NCBI GenBank assembly: GCA_006503535.1
Contig: QYRS01000014.1
Coordinates: 124,001 to 188,000, forward strand
Reading direction: 5' to 3'
Length of the DNA: 64,000 bases
Source of the DNA: Arthrinium phaeospermum
Taxonomy: Eukaryota; Ascomycota; Sordariomycetes; Amphisphaeriales; Apiosporaceae
Position numbers and translations under genes: made by a program. Positions within the stretch are counted from its first letter, which is position 1. The number at the start of each line of letters is the position of its first letter. The notes under the pieces were generated by a model. The model did no database searches. It had not been told where the DNA came from and saw only the letters and a list, made by a program, of their open reading frames with translations. Below are positions 1 through 10,328 of the stretch, piece after piece.

Positions 1-1526
1 ATTGTTGCGTGGCTCTCGGCCTGGGCAACTGGGCTTAGACAGCGATTTCTGCGAATACAGATGGAAGTTCAACTCCTCCTTTACTTTCTGATGACATGCC
101 GAAGGTGTTCCTTTTACTCTAGTAGTCGTAACTGTCTTTCGATGTCTTGAGGTAAGTTCGGCGACTATTTCTCCAACTACGCCCATCATTCAGGGCTGCC
201 AGCAACTGAACTTTCCCGCTGCTGGAGAACAGCCACACCATCAAGTGTATTGCCATCGAGTACCAATAGGTCCGCCGTGAAACTTCCCCTTGTATGCCCG
301 AGTAATAGATGCTGCTGCAACATGTCGCACTGTCCACTCTAGCCGTACGACGACTTTCGAATCGGTAAGGTCCTTTCTCCGGATGGTGGACTCGCCCAGT
401 TACCTCCCTTGTTCTTGCGCTGGTTCCCATGTAGCGATATCAACCAATTATGCTTTCTTATCCGAGGCGGTTGTGGTGCTATACATTACTTTGGAATGTG
501 CAGTCCGATGTCGACTCGAGTGCCGTTCCGCCATGTCGCTCGCCACCGCCGTGCCCAGGGAGCTAATTTCGTACCGAGTCGACTCTTGGGTATATCTACG
601 TGCTATTTCGCAAATGCCTGGTACCTTGACCGCTCGGAACGGCATATGAAGAGAGGTGTCTGGCCTATTGCCAACACTAGGGCGCGGATCTTGAAGTATA
701 ATGACGGCCCGTCCGTAGCAATTCGGGCATCCCGGGCAAATATCCCGGCAACGCTTTTGAAGACCTTTGACAGACCCTTTCCTTTGGTCGCGCGACTATG
801 ATTGAGATGCCTGCAGCAATCAATAGGTGTAGGGCACCGCGAACACGTCGTCGGCTTGGGCTCTTTCGGCGGCGTAGTTGTTCCTTCGTGGCGTCGCCGC
901 GACATATTACATCACTCTGGCGTTGTTGGAGACGTGCTTTCAGGGATTGATGGTCTTCTCGGGTATTCCACGTATATCCTGCTGCTTTCATGGGCGTATG
1001 ATGCCGGCGCTACGCTATGCTGGGCCTGCAGCCCATGTAGCTTGTGCCCTAGAACTTACCCTACCTATCTACCCAAGCCAATGTGGCTGAGGTTGAGAAT
1101 GGTATGGCTCTCGCCCTAGATTGTGGAAATATCTCCCATCTTATAAAGAAGCCAGGGAGCATGTCTAGGAAGCCCATCCCTTAGGTCATCACATGGGCAC
1201 GGAATTACATTCCTAACATGACATTAATTAACTGTACTAGGAAACACAAGCGATTTCTGCCATGTCTCGAAAAACACCTAAAAACACCGCACTTTATGCA
1301 ATATGCGTTTTGGCGAAGTTGATGCTATCCTAGTAGTGCCTGCCATGCCATGCGATGATCTCAAGATTGGCGCGACTCCCACCCGGTGAGTTCTCGGAGA
1401 CTTTCCGTCAGATCAAACTGCGGGCGACTGGTCTGCATTCAAATAAACTTAGGGACGTTTTACTTTCAAAAGACACATGCGTAAAGAAAAAAAAGCAGAG
1501 CACAGTTTCAATAGTCATCTTTCATC
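1..1526. other. No supportable gene (left edge)
   Basis: Only short overlapping open frames of up to about 130 codons are present on both strands. None shows a recognisable motif, splice pattern or codon logic. The last few hundred bases should include the promoter and 5' UTR of the hydrolase that starts at 1527. No repeat or RNA gene was seen here. Confidence 0.5.
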
Positions 1527-2501
1527 ATGGATTTCAACTTGCCTCGCCGTGACTTCACTGTGTCCAGAGGGCACACGTATTCCTTCGTGCACATCGAAGC
1601 CGCGGAGGATAAGCCGACGCTTCTCCTCCTGCATGGATGGCCATCGCAAATTGACGACTGGATCTACCAAATCCGGCATTTCCAGTCCAAGGGCTACGGC
1701 TTGGTAGTGCCCGACATGCTGGGCTACGGAGGCAGCAGCAGCCCCTCAAAGACGAGCGAGTATCGCCTCAAGCCATTGAGCCAGGACATCGCCGAGCTTC
1801 TCGACCATGTCGGGGTCCGGCAGGTCGTCGGGGTGGGCCATGACTGGGGCGCCACCATCCTTTCGCGCTTCTCCATCTACCACCCCGACCGTCTGCGCGC
1901 CGCCGTGTTCCTCGGCATTGGCCCGTCGGGCCCCGGCACGCCGTTCGACCTGGACGCCATCAACGAGATGACGAAAAGGGCAACGGGCACGGAGATGCTG
2001 GGCTACATATCCTACATCACTCGCGACGCATCCTCCCAACGGATGATGGAGCAAAATGCGCGGTCGGTCATGAGCATCATGTTCGCCGACGACCCCAAAA
2101 CGTGGAACGCCCACTTCCACCCGCTCCAAGGCTTCAAGACCTTCATCGAAGAGGGCCGCAGTCAGAAAGTGGGTGACTGGTACCCTCCCGAGCTGCAGCG
2201 CCGACACCTACAGACGTTCGGTAGGGAGGGCGGATACCTGGGCCCTGCGCAGTATTACAAGATGCTAGACCAGAACTTGTCGGTGGGCGACGAATTGGAC
2301 TTCAAGGGGGCGAATATGGCACTTCCGTCACTGCTCATTGTACCAGACGGGCCTGCATCGTCAAAGGAAATGCAGGTCCAGATGCTGCAGACGTGGTGGC
2401 CAGGACTGAAAGTGGTGACGCCGAAATCTGGACACTGGGTGCACCTAGAAAAGAAAAATGAGACTAATGCAGCAATCGGCGAGTTCGTCCAGGAATTGTA
2501 A
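1527..2501 (+). CDS. Epoxide-hydrolase-type alpha/beta hydrolase
   Basis: Uninterrupted 324-residue protein, the usual size for soluble epoxide hydrolases. Seen in the sequence: an oxyanion-hole HGWP at residues 36-39; the nucleophile elbow GHDWG with Asp106 in place of the Ser of esterases; tyrosines in the lid region (around YISY, about 155-158); and a late GHWVHLE giving His303 as the catalytic base. In this family Asp attacks the epoxide to form an ester that water then cleaves; haloalkane dehalogenases share the fold, but HGWP favours an epoxide hydrolase. There is no signal peptide, so the enzyme is probably cytosolic. The start follows directly after an AT-rich leader (ATCATGGAT) and leaves a complete N-terminal beta strand. 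No intron is needed. Substrate cannot be inferred; the neighbouring genes give no pathway context. Confidence 0.88.
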   Translation: MDFNLPRRDFTVSRGHTYSFVHIEAAEDKPTLLLLHGWPSQIDDWIYQIRHFQSKGYGLVVPDMLGYGGSSSPSKTSEYRLKPLSQDIAELLDHVGVRQVVGVGHDWGATILSRFSIYHPDRLRAAVFLGIGPSGPGTPFDLDAINEMTKRATGTEMLGYISYITRDASSQRMMEQNARSVMSIMFADDPKTWNAHFHPLQGFKTFIEEGRSQKVGDWYPPELQRRHLQTFGREGGYLGPAQYYKMLDQNLSVGDELDFKGANMALPSLLIVPDGPASSKEMQVQMLQTWWPGLKVVTPKSGHWVHLEKKNETNAAIGEFVQEL

Positions 2502-2746
2502 CCTTTATCCCATGAATATAATATTTGTCCATTTGGTAAAAACCAATGAAATCTTACAAAATGATGGAATAAGCATACTAATGGCTAATAGACAAGCTGG
2601 CTACTACAATCATGAGATATTCCTGTTGTGGCAAGAAGAGAACATATCGGGATAGAGAGAATCTCAAGGACGACCAAGGAAAGGATTGCCTGTGTACTGG
2701 GACATGATATAAACGCCAATGAGAGCCATAGCACCAACAGAAACAC

Positions 2747-3098
2747 GGTATCTTGGCCGAGTGGTCCAAGGCGATGGGTACGTTTAACGATCCTAACCCC
2801 CGCCTGGTCATTCCTCTATCTGGTCACGTGACGCCTAAGGCGATAGCTTATCGATAGAAATATACTTATCTCTTATCGATAAGCCCCATCGGGCTTATCA
2901 GTCACGTGTTAAGATAAGGACGTGGTCAGTGCAGCCAATCATGTCGCACTTACTGACTTCCGGCCCAGTTTTAAGTCGAAATCGACGTAATTCACCATTC
3001 TCGAAAGAGGCGTGGGTAAGTCACAGTCGAGCCCGCAAAACCCCCTGGCTTCAACGTGCTAATAAATCGGCCGAGCAGGTTCGAACCCCACAGATACC
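2747..3098 (+). pseudogene. Split tRNA-like gene (Leu/Ser class?)
   Basis: The 5' part begins GGTATCT and runs into an A-box-like TTGGCCGAGTGGTCC with a GCC/GGC D stem. The 3' part, about 320 bp downstream, has a B-box-like GGTTCGAACCCC and ends AGATACC. GGTATCT and AGATACC are exact reverse complements, as expected of a 7-bp acceptor stem. TGCT...AGCA just before the T arm could be the long variable arm of a Leu/Ser tRNA. The T stem is imperfect (GCAGG against CCCAC) and no clean anticodon stem can be drawn. I infer a tRNA gene broken by about 250 bp of inserted DNA. A very long intron is a less likely alternative. Confidence 0.45.
2824..2916. promoter_or_regulatory. Dense GATA block framed by TCACGTG boxes
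   Basis: Eight GATA cores on either strand start at 2842, 2849, 2853, 2867, 2874, 2878, 2896 and 2913. TCACGTG boxes lie at 2824 and 2902. The block contains the local palindrome CTTATCGATAAG. It sits between the two tRNA-like halves, so it may belong to inserted DNA rather than to a promoter. GATA factors act in nitrogen and light responses in fungi, but nothing here proves binding. Confidence 0.35.
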
Positions 3099-4366
3099 AC
3101 GTCAGTCTCAATTTTTTGGCACTTTTTTAACCCGTCCCTCGTCCTGAAGTGGACGTATTAATTACGGTCTTTAAACATCTCGTACATACAGGCCTTGAGA
3201 TACGTATGCACTTTTTGTTTTGGCTTAGGGAAAGCTCAGCAAATTGACGTGACCCCAAAGCTATCAATCAGCTTTGCCCTTTTTCTCATTGCGGTTCAAC
3301 AAGGAGTTCAACCAGGAGGAACAATAGTTTGACAGTGATATTTGGTAAGAGGTCACCATCGTGTTGCGCTTTCTTATATAGGGGCGAGTAGATTCAATGT
3401 CATTGTAGCCAAGGGGCGTGACGCTGAAGCCACAAGACGGTAGGGATCACGTCATGCCTGATTGACTCAAGACAAGAAGGCCGCCGAACGTTGCCCGCAT
3501 TTCATCGCCATGTTGACTTGCATGTTCTCCCCAAACCCGAATGCCTGCCGACAAATCGGTTTCATCTTTTGGCATATACTTCGACGTGGCCTGCGACGAC
3601 CAAGGTACCACTGGTTCTTCGTGAGCGAGCGACGGCGAATGCGCACGATCGGCAAACTTTCTCCCAGGTCTCGCATTTGCACGACGCATTGTCGGAGCAT
3701 AAGCTATTCTAAATCTTACTGCTGAGATGCTGGATATATTCCTCTCTCGTTAGCCATGCTTGCAGAGGCTGGCTCCGTTGACCATGGGGCAAACAAACTT
3801 GTTGTTGTCGTTGTGTTGTTCAACGTCGGTGGTGTTGCCGCGAAGGCGGGCAGCTCGTGGTGCGTCGCCCACAAGGGTTACTCTACGTTTTTACCGGTTC
3901 GACGGAAGAGGGGCCAACCGACCACAGAGTAGCCAGTAACAGGAAAGCCGGATATGTCTGTCCTCAGCTGAGATTTTACGCTTATACCATAGTCAGCATA
4001 GAACAACCTTGTACAGCTTACCTCAAACCGATACCCAAACCGAATTCATGCGAAGGGCCCTAAGTGGAAATATTGATCTTGTGGATATTATCGGCGCCAT
4101 TTAAGTCTTGGTCTTCGGGCGTCTCAGTGGCTGTTGTTACATGGCACGAGGCTAAGGTTGTTCGTGCTGTGGTATCTCCCTGGATGTTTCGGTCCCGAGT
4201 TGTACACCTCATAGTTGGCATGAGCGAGGTTCGACGCGAAGCAACGGAACGGCAGGACGATCCAGAACATGTCACACTTACTATGCATGATGATATAGAA
4301 AGATGCGGCTGAGCGGAAAGCTGAACATCAAGCACCAATCTCATAATAGGTTAAGCGACACCGGAC
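3099..4366. other. Intergenic, nothing recognised
   Basis: Short open frames near 3450-3725 overlap one another on both strands and match no family I know. No RNA gene or repeat was seen. The right part is presumably upstream sequence of the HET gene. Confidence 0.4.
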
Positions 4367-6852
4367 TTGCACAACATGGTTAGCAACTCTGCCTTCCCAA
4401 GGCAGAAAGAAGCCTCTGGGTTGCCTGATTTGCTCAGGGAATTCCAGTCTGTCCGCTCTCATCTTCCAGGGTTGCCGGGTCGTAAGGAGCTGGCATTACT
4501 ACCGTCTACATCATCTTCAACCACCAGGCAGACCTGCTATAGACACCAATGTTGTAACGTTGATCTACTGTTGAATCTGCACTGTAATCTCTACTCCAAT
4601 AGTATCACCTCAACGCATCAAGTTCAGGCCAAATGGCGGTGTCCAGCCCATCGACCAAGAACAGCCCTGAATACACAAGCCACACGGAAGTTCTGCACAT
4701 CTTCACTGTGCAACAATTGTCTGATGTTGGACCTGAGAGGCGCTATGCAGCGGCTTGCCGAGAAGTTGCGAAGGAAGGCAGATGCATTCAGGTACTATAT
4801 CAATATGTCAGGACCTGAGTACTCTCAGTCGGTACGTGTTGCCCGAGTGGACTCGAGGTACCGTAGTAAACCAACAAACGATTGCCAACTTTGCTCCATG
4901 CTTTTCCGGTCCCGGGTAACCGAGCGCCAATCTTGTAGCGAGGATTTCCTATATCTGTTTCCTTACTATACGTTTGAGCCAAGTCTCTGCTTTGAAGAGG
5001 ATGATGATGGGTCTCGGCGTGTAGTGATTGCTGGGCTGGCGGTTATCCCAGAGCTGCCTTCCAGTTCCGATTCCTACAACGGATTTGAGACCAAACACCA
5101 ACTCCGGGCGAGCGGCTTCCCAATATTGTTCAAAGAAGAGCACCAACCACAGTACTCGGAAATATCAAGACCAAGCCAGCCTGTGATTATTTGCGAGGGA
5201 ATTAGGGAGTGTTTGGAAACTTGCAAAAGCAAGCACTCGTTGTGCCGGAAGGGTCGTCACAACCGATGCCATTATTGCTTGTCGACTGCAGGGACCGTTC
5301 TTTGAAGCAGAACCTCTCTACCGAGGACGAGTACGTTGCCTTGAGCTATGTTTGGGGGCAAGTCACAATCCACCAACTATTAGATGATGGCCGTCTTCCA
5401 CAACTACTACCCCAGACTATTGAAGACGCTATCGAGTTGACCTTGGCTCTCGGTTGCCATTATATCTGGGTTGATCAGTTTTGCATTGACCAGAACAATT
5501 CAACAAGGAAACACGAGCAGATCCGATCCATGGGCCACATCTATGGCAAAGCTGAGTTGACCTTAGTGGCAGCTTGCGGGGACGACGCCAACCATGGACT
5601 GCCAGGTGTGGCTTCACACCCAAGACAAGAATACCCATCGCTCTGGCTGGCTGGATGCACTATACAGTCATATCAGGGCAACACTTCAGCCGCAGTGACA
5701 TATTCCACATGGAACAGCCGCGGGTGGACATTCCAGGAAGGCTATCTTTCCCGTCGGTTGTTATTCATTGGCACAAGCGAGGTCGTATTCCAGTGCAGAG
5801 ATGCGGTACACTCAGAAAGTTGCCCTGGAACTTGGAACTGGGAGGTGAGGAATGGTCTGAGTCGATGGCATTCCACTTACCGTTTCGACACTGTGCCCTT
5901 CATAATCGGAAATGACGAAGAGTTCGGTCATGATGAAGGGAGTAGCTTTTGGATGAGGTACGCTATTATGGTGAGAAAGTTCTGGGGAAGAATTTTACGA
6001 TTCGACGACGACGCTGTTCTTGCCTGTACAGCGGGCCTCGAGCATCTAAAGGTCCAGTGGAAGAAGGGGTTCTGGACATCCTCTGAAGACAGCGCGGGCC
6101 TTACTTTCGTCCATGGCATGCCACTAATACTACCGCGTTCCGATGGAAAGCGGCGCTCACAAGAGCTTCGGATGTGGGCTGACTGCTTGAAGTTCCGACT
6201 GCATAAAGTCGAGGTCCGCCGGCGGGAGTCCTTTCCGTCCTGGTCTTGGGCAGGATATGCCGCCTTGGACCATCACTCCATGAGGGATTCGTCACTCGAG
6301 ATCCCATACAAGGTTAGGGTGGACGATTCAAACCCAGTTATCGAGGATGTCTCATTCGCATCACCGATGGGCAACCATGAGAGCGCATCCATGGGATCCT
6401 TTCCCGCCCCCTCTGCCCAAGGTTTGGTTGAGGACTTTGAAACACTCGCCACTGCTGACCTTTTAGTTCTTAAGTCGTATGCCATACCGCATGATCTATT
6501 CGATACAAATCGAGAAAATCCAGTCAAGACGGAGTTTTGTGTGACCACCTCCGAATTCTATATTGACTGTTCGGATCAAAGACTGCCCGCAGAAGTTATC
6601 CGTAAGCAAATTGCCTACGGAGCCTTCCATGTCGTGATCATTACGGCAAACCATTGGAAATTGTTTGGTTATGTTCAACAGAGGGATTGGAGGGCGCAAT
6701 GCCTCATACTTGAGAGAGTTGACGAGATGTACCATCAACGTGTGGGCTACGCAGTGGTTTCGGGAAGAAGCCCAAAGATCATGGTGCCATCGGATATTTG
6801 CAAACCATTTTTCGAAGACGACTGTACGTTACAGACGTGGCTAGTGAAGTGA
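4367..6852 (+). pseudogene. HET-domain protein gene with a frameshift
   Basis: HET-domain proteins trigger cell death in fungal vegetative incompatibility. The N-terminal part is read in one frame to 5305: a LCNNCL motif near 4707, a CQLCSMLF motif, and ECLETCKSKHSLC, the Cys/His-rich lead-in usual before a HET domain. The HET domain itself is in another frame (5209-6852): YVALSYVWG, IWVDQFCIDQN, then SRGWTFQEGYLSRRLLFI. The switch falls at about 5235-5245, where KHSLC of the first frame should run into VPEGSSQPMPLLLVDC of the second. I found no usable GT-AG intron between them, so one base has probably been lost or gained. The true start is uncertain: 4367 is only the left limit of the open frame, and Met at about 4722 or an upstream exon is possible. 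The downstream part reads open to the end, so the damage looks recent or is a sequencing error. Confidence 0.7.
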
Positions 6853-7069
6853 CTGCGAAGCCGCGGGGAACTCCTTGCCGTATTTCTGGGCAGGCTGCGA
6901 AGGCGCAAGATTCGGTTAATGCATTTCTGCTGTTCGGACATCCGTCAGCCACCAAGACGCCCCTTTCGCGCTTGTTTACTCTCGTTTCAGTCTTCACCCC
7001 GCCGTCTTTCCAGTGTGCCCATCTGTCCGTCTGCTAGATTCAAGGCAACTTCCCCATAGCACCAAGGCT

Positions 7070-8520
7070 ATGGCGTTATCTGTTTTCACCCGTACTGTTG
7101 GTGCAACCCGGCAACTTCGCCTCCGGTGGGCGGGCCGACGCCCGACGTCAACATGGCGGCAATTCAGCGGCATTGGTGTTAATTTTAGTTTGCCCCCGTC
7201 CGCACCCGCTGCCCCTCGCCGTGCCCCGGCACCCCCTACTCCATCCGAGCGGCGGGATCTGACCCCCGAGGCCGAGCATCGCCTGATGAGTATGGTGCGC
7301 CACTTCTGCGAGCGTTTGAACTTTGCCAAGACTGGTATCAACACCGCTATACACGACCCTTGGAAGGCACGCTCACCACCAATGCCTCGTCCCATCCACG
7401 CCCAGGCTCCCCGAGCAGGAAAATTCGATAAATCGCATGGCGGTAAGGTCGACAATGCCCTGAAAGGCCTGGAAGCTCTACAACGAAACGAATTGGAGGA
7501 AGAAATCCCAAGAGCCAAAGACTGCTTGCAAACCTATGTGGACCAGCTCTTCTCCTATCACGTGGGCCATAGAAAAGTCTACATCGAAAGAGCAGAGGCC
7601 AAATTGCGGAGGGACGGCGCAAGTAGAACGGTGTATCGGTGGCTCCACCACCGTAATGTCCGGCACTACATCACACATCATCTCGACCAGTCTCAGTAAG
7701 CGGTTTTAATTGTGTCATAACCCGACTCCTCCCTACTGTTTCGCATCTGAGAGCTTACGAGACCCGCGTCTGTAGACCGGTAAAGGACGTGCTGGACCTT
7801 GCGGTGCAAGTCATTGCAGGAGGTGATTGTTGGTACCTGTTGGGCCATTGGCTTCTTAAAGAGAATCCAAAGCATGCGAGAGATAAGCCGAGTGCCTATA
7901 TCAAAAGAGTCCGAGTGCGGTGTCATCTGTTCACGGCCATATGCCGTGCCCTTTACCGATGGGATCCAGGTGACGCTTCCGGACGTTCTGCGAAGTTCCT
8001 TGCCCACTGTGTCCGTGAAACTCGGGACCATGTGGATCTGCTACCGCTCCTGATCCAGGCCTTGGAAGAAGCCAGCCGGAGGCCGTCGAAGAGCCACGAC
8101 GACTACCAGAATCTCTTGGACACGGCCAAACGGGAGGCCTTCGGGCTCGAGGCTGAGCTCGACCTCCTGAGGGTGGAGCTGTGCCTCTACCATCCGGTCC
8201 ACCCGTCCCCTTGGGAATTCCGGAAGTTGCTCAGCAGGATCTGTGCCGATCGCTACCACCCGCTCCGCGTCGATCCGCCGCGGCAGGATCCCCTGCACCG
8301 GTTTCTTCTGATGCATCGCTTGGCCGCGAGATGTGCCGATCTGCTCGATAGTCCGGGATTTCCCGGCTGTACCCCGAGGGTCTTGCAGAATGTGAAACAA
8401 GTATACAATGATGGCTTTCTGACGTACAATCGCTGGGCTCATGGCTGGGATAAGGAAAAGAAGTACAAGGATCCGCAAAAGGTGAAACGCTGGATGAAGA
8501 AGGTCGGGTTCGATGTTTGA
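7070..8520 (+). CDS. Paralog A of an unrecognised, probably mitochondrial family
   Basis: I do not recognise this protein. Model: exons 7070-7695 and 7776-8520, with an 80-nt intron (GTAAGC...TGTAG, phase 2), giving 456 residues in frame. Met at 7070 is preferred to the upstream in-frame ATG at 7013 because it opens a basic, Ser/Thr-rich, acid-poor stretch (MALSVFTRTVGATRQLRLRW, then WRQFSG) typical of a mitochondrial targeting peptide. Exon 1 is proline-rich after this and ends in a helical segment (AKLRRDGASRTVYRWL). Exon 2 starts PVKDVLDLAV and carries the family motifs VRCHLFTA, LYRWDP, HVDLLPL, LYHPVHPSPWEF, YHPLRVD, LMHRLAARCADLL and VYNDGFLTYNRW, then a basic tail. No transmembrane helix; it looks all-helical. 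Its stop lies 445 bp before paralog B in the same orientation. Function unknown. Confidence 0.8.
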
Positions 8521-8965
8521 GTTAGGCCATGTTGCTTTTTATTTTTATTCTGGCACTTGAGGCTAAATACAGTCTGACTATCAGATCAAGTAGCACACTG
8601 CTTTCTCAAGTAGCAAGAGAGATCCATAGCTATTTTTATTACTAGTCATATAACGCGCTCAATGATGTCTCGTTAACTGCGCACCTTCTTGTTAGGTACT
8701 GAACATTGCCCAAGAGTTACCCACTTGCATTATGCATGTCTGCATACTATGTACGGAAATACCCTAAGATCGGGTGGCGGCGGTTCCGTCATTCCGGGAC
8801 GCCTCTGAGCCAGCCGTTCACATTTCAGCTGCCACTCGCCCTCTCACCGTCTTCATTGTTGTTAGCCTGCAATAATTTCTTCGACCTCGAGCGCCACTCG
8901 GAAGCACGTTTATCTCTGCCTTGTTCACAATATTGTGCTGGGAGGCGCCAGGGTAGATCGCGAGG
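8521..8965. other. Spacer between paralogs A and B
   Basis: It holds the 3' region of A and the promoter of B, including the shared upstream block listed separately at 8771-8806. No further gene is seen. Confidence 0.5.
8771..8806 (+). promoter_or_regulatory. Family promoter block upstream of paralog B
   Basis: It contains CGGGTGGCGGCGGTTCC, then a spacer, then GGGACGCCTCT, ending 160 bp before the start codon of B. Nearly the same block lies upstream of paralog C, and a looser one upstream of D. The similarity to C extends on both sides (ACCCTAAGAT before it, GAGCCAGCC after it), more than in most of the coding sequence. Inferred to be a shared transcription-factor site or a remnant of recent duplication. 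Confidence 0.6.
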
Positions 8966-10328
8966 ATGGCCGTGGCGATACGGCCTCTGAGCATAGTGCT
9001 TCGCACTTCTAAAACTCTTCTACGGCACCAATGCAACAATCACGGCTTCTCTCGGCCAACGGCAGTCTTGTTTTCGACTACGACGGCTACGTTCAAGGAA
9101 ATACGCCCAGAGTCAAATGCGCCATCTTCGAAGCAGCGAGAGACGCCAAAGACACCTCCCAAGTTACTCTTCGCAGTGGATGATGGGTCTGATGCTTTCG
9201 ATGTCTCCTATCGCCATCTTGAAGGCTTGATGACCAAGTACTCGCAACGCCTGGAGGCCGTCATGTATCCCTATGTGCCACCTCGGAAAACAAGATCTGC
9301 GGAGTACAAGAGGCCCCGCGAGACGATCGAGGAACGGGCAAAGGAGTATCGCAAGGGTCTCCTCAAGTCGTTGAACATGCTTAAGACAAACAAGCAGAGT
9401 TGCCTGCCATCTGCCGAGTATCGATTGCTGCAATACTGGCGCTTGCTGGACGTGCACCGACCACAGAATAGCAAAGACGCCATTGAAAGGGCGAAGGCGA
9501 TGTTGGCGGACGATGATGCCGGCCGCTTGGTATCTCACTGGATCGGACGCAATTGTATTCGTAGGAGTCCTGGCCATTTCTTACTCAGCAATCCGTAAGT
9601 AATGACACGCGGTTGATTTGTATCCGTATCTACCCCTATCCTAATTAATCTCTTGCTCCGAGCTTTACTAAGGGAACGCCTTCTCGGATGGCAGAAGCGC
9701 TAGGCACTGCTTGACCATTGCAATCCATATCCTTGTAGGCGCTGGAGAATTGAAAAGGCTCGGTCAATGGCTCCACGACACTGCAAAGCAACCTAATCAG
9801 GGCGACCGCGCCGCCATGAGGAGACTCCAGCTGAGGTGCCACTTGATGACGGGGACGGCCCAAGCGATCCGCCAGTGGGAACCCGAGGTCTGGTCCTGGG
9901 AAAGCTCCGACTTTCTCAAGCGCTGTATGGAGCGCCTCGGGCTGAATATGGACATTGCGCCCCTGGTGAAACGGGCCCACGAGGAACGCAATCGACTGGC
10001 GCCGGTACACGAGTTTGTGAACATCCAGAGTATGCTTACCATTTCGAGATACGGCCTCCACGAGCTCATCGGTGCGCTGGAGTTGCAGATGGCGGTGTTT
10101 GAAATGTATCGGCCAGGCCGCTTCGCATCGCCCTGGGTATTCAAGGATCTGATGAGGAATATCCACGCCAACATTCGCCACCCGCTCCGTCTCGAGTACC
10201 AGCCGCCAGACATGTCGCTCCGGATGCTCACATTGGCCAAGAGGTGTGCAGAACTACTTGCAAAGTGCGGCAACGGTAGGGAAGCTAAGGATGTAACGAG
10301 ATTGGCGAAGGATGTGTATGTTTCATAG
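8966..10328 (+). CDS. Paralog B of the same family (short C terminus)
   Basis: Unrecognised family. Exons 8966-9594 and 9695-10328; 100-nt intron GTAAGT...GGCAG, phase 2, with a TTTACTAAG branch-site candidate; 420 residues. An alternative acceptor at 9702-9703 stays in frame but loses the SAR that aligns with GAR of paralog D. The N terminus (MAVAIRPLSIVLRTSKTLLR, then AVLFSTTT) is a textbook-like mitochondrial targeting peptide. Exon 1 ends in YWRLLDVHRPQNSKDAIER and AKAMLADDDAGRLVSHWIG, the segment best shared with C and D. Exon 2 has LRCHLMTG, IRQWEP (usually RWDP), MDIAPLV, ALELQMAV, SPWVFKDLM, RHPLRLE and AKRCAELLAK. It stops at LAKDVYVS, just where other members continue with NDGFLxYxRW. 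Confidence 0.8.

Noticed and set aside
5230..5290. Small intron to reconcile the two HET frames
   Set aside because: The only GT-AG pairs give 25-39 nt introns, too short or leaving the frame unchanged and hitting a stop; a frameshift fits better.
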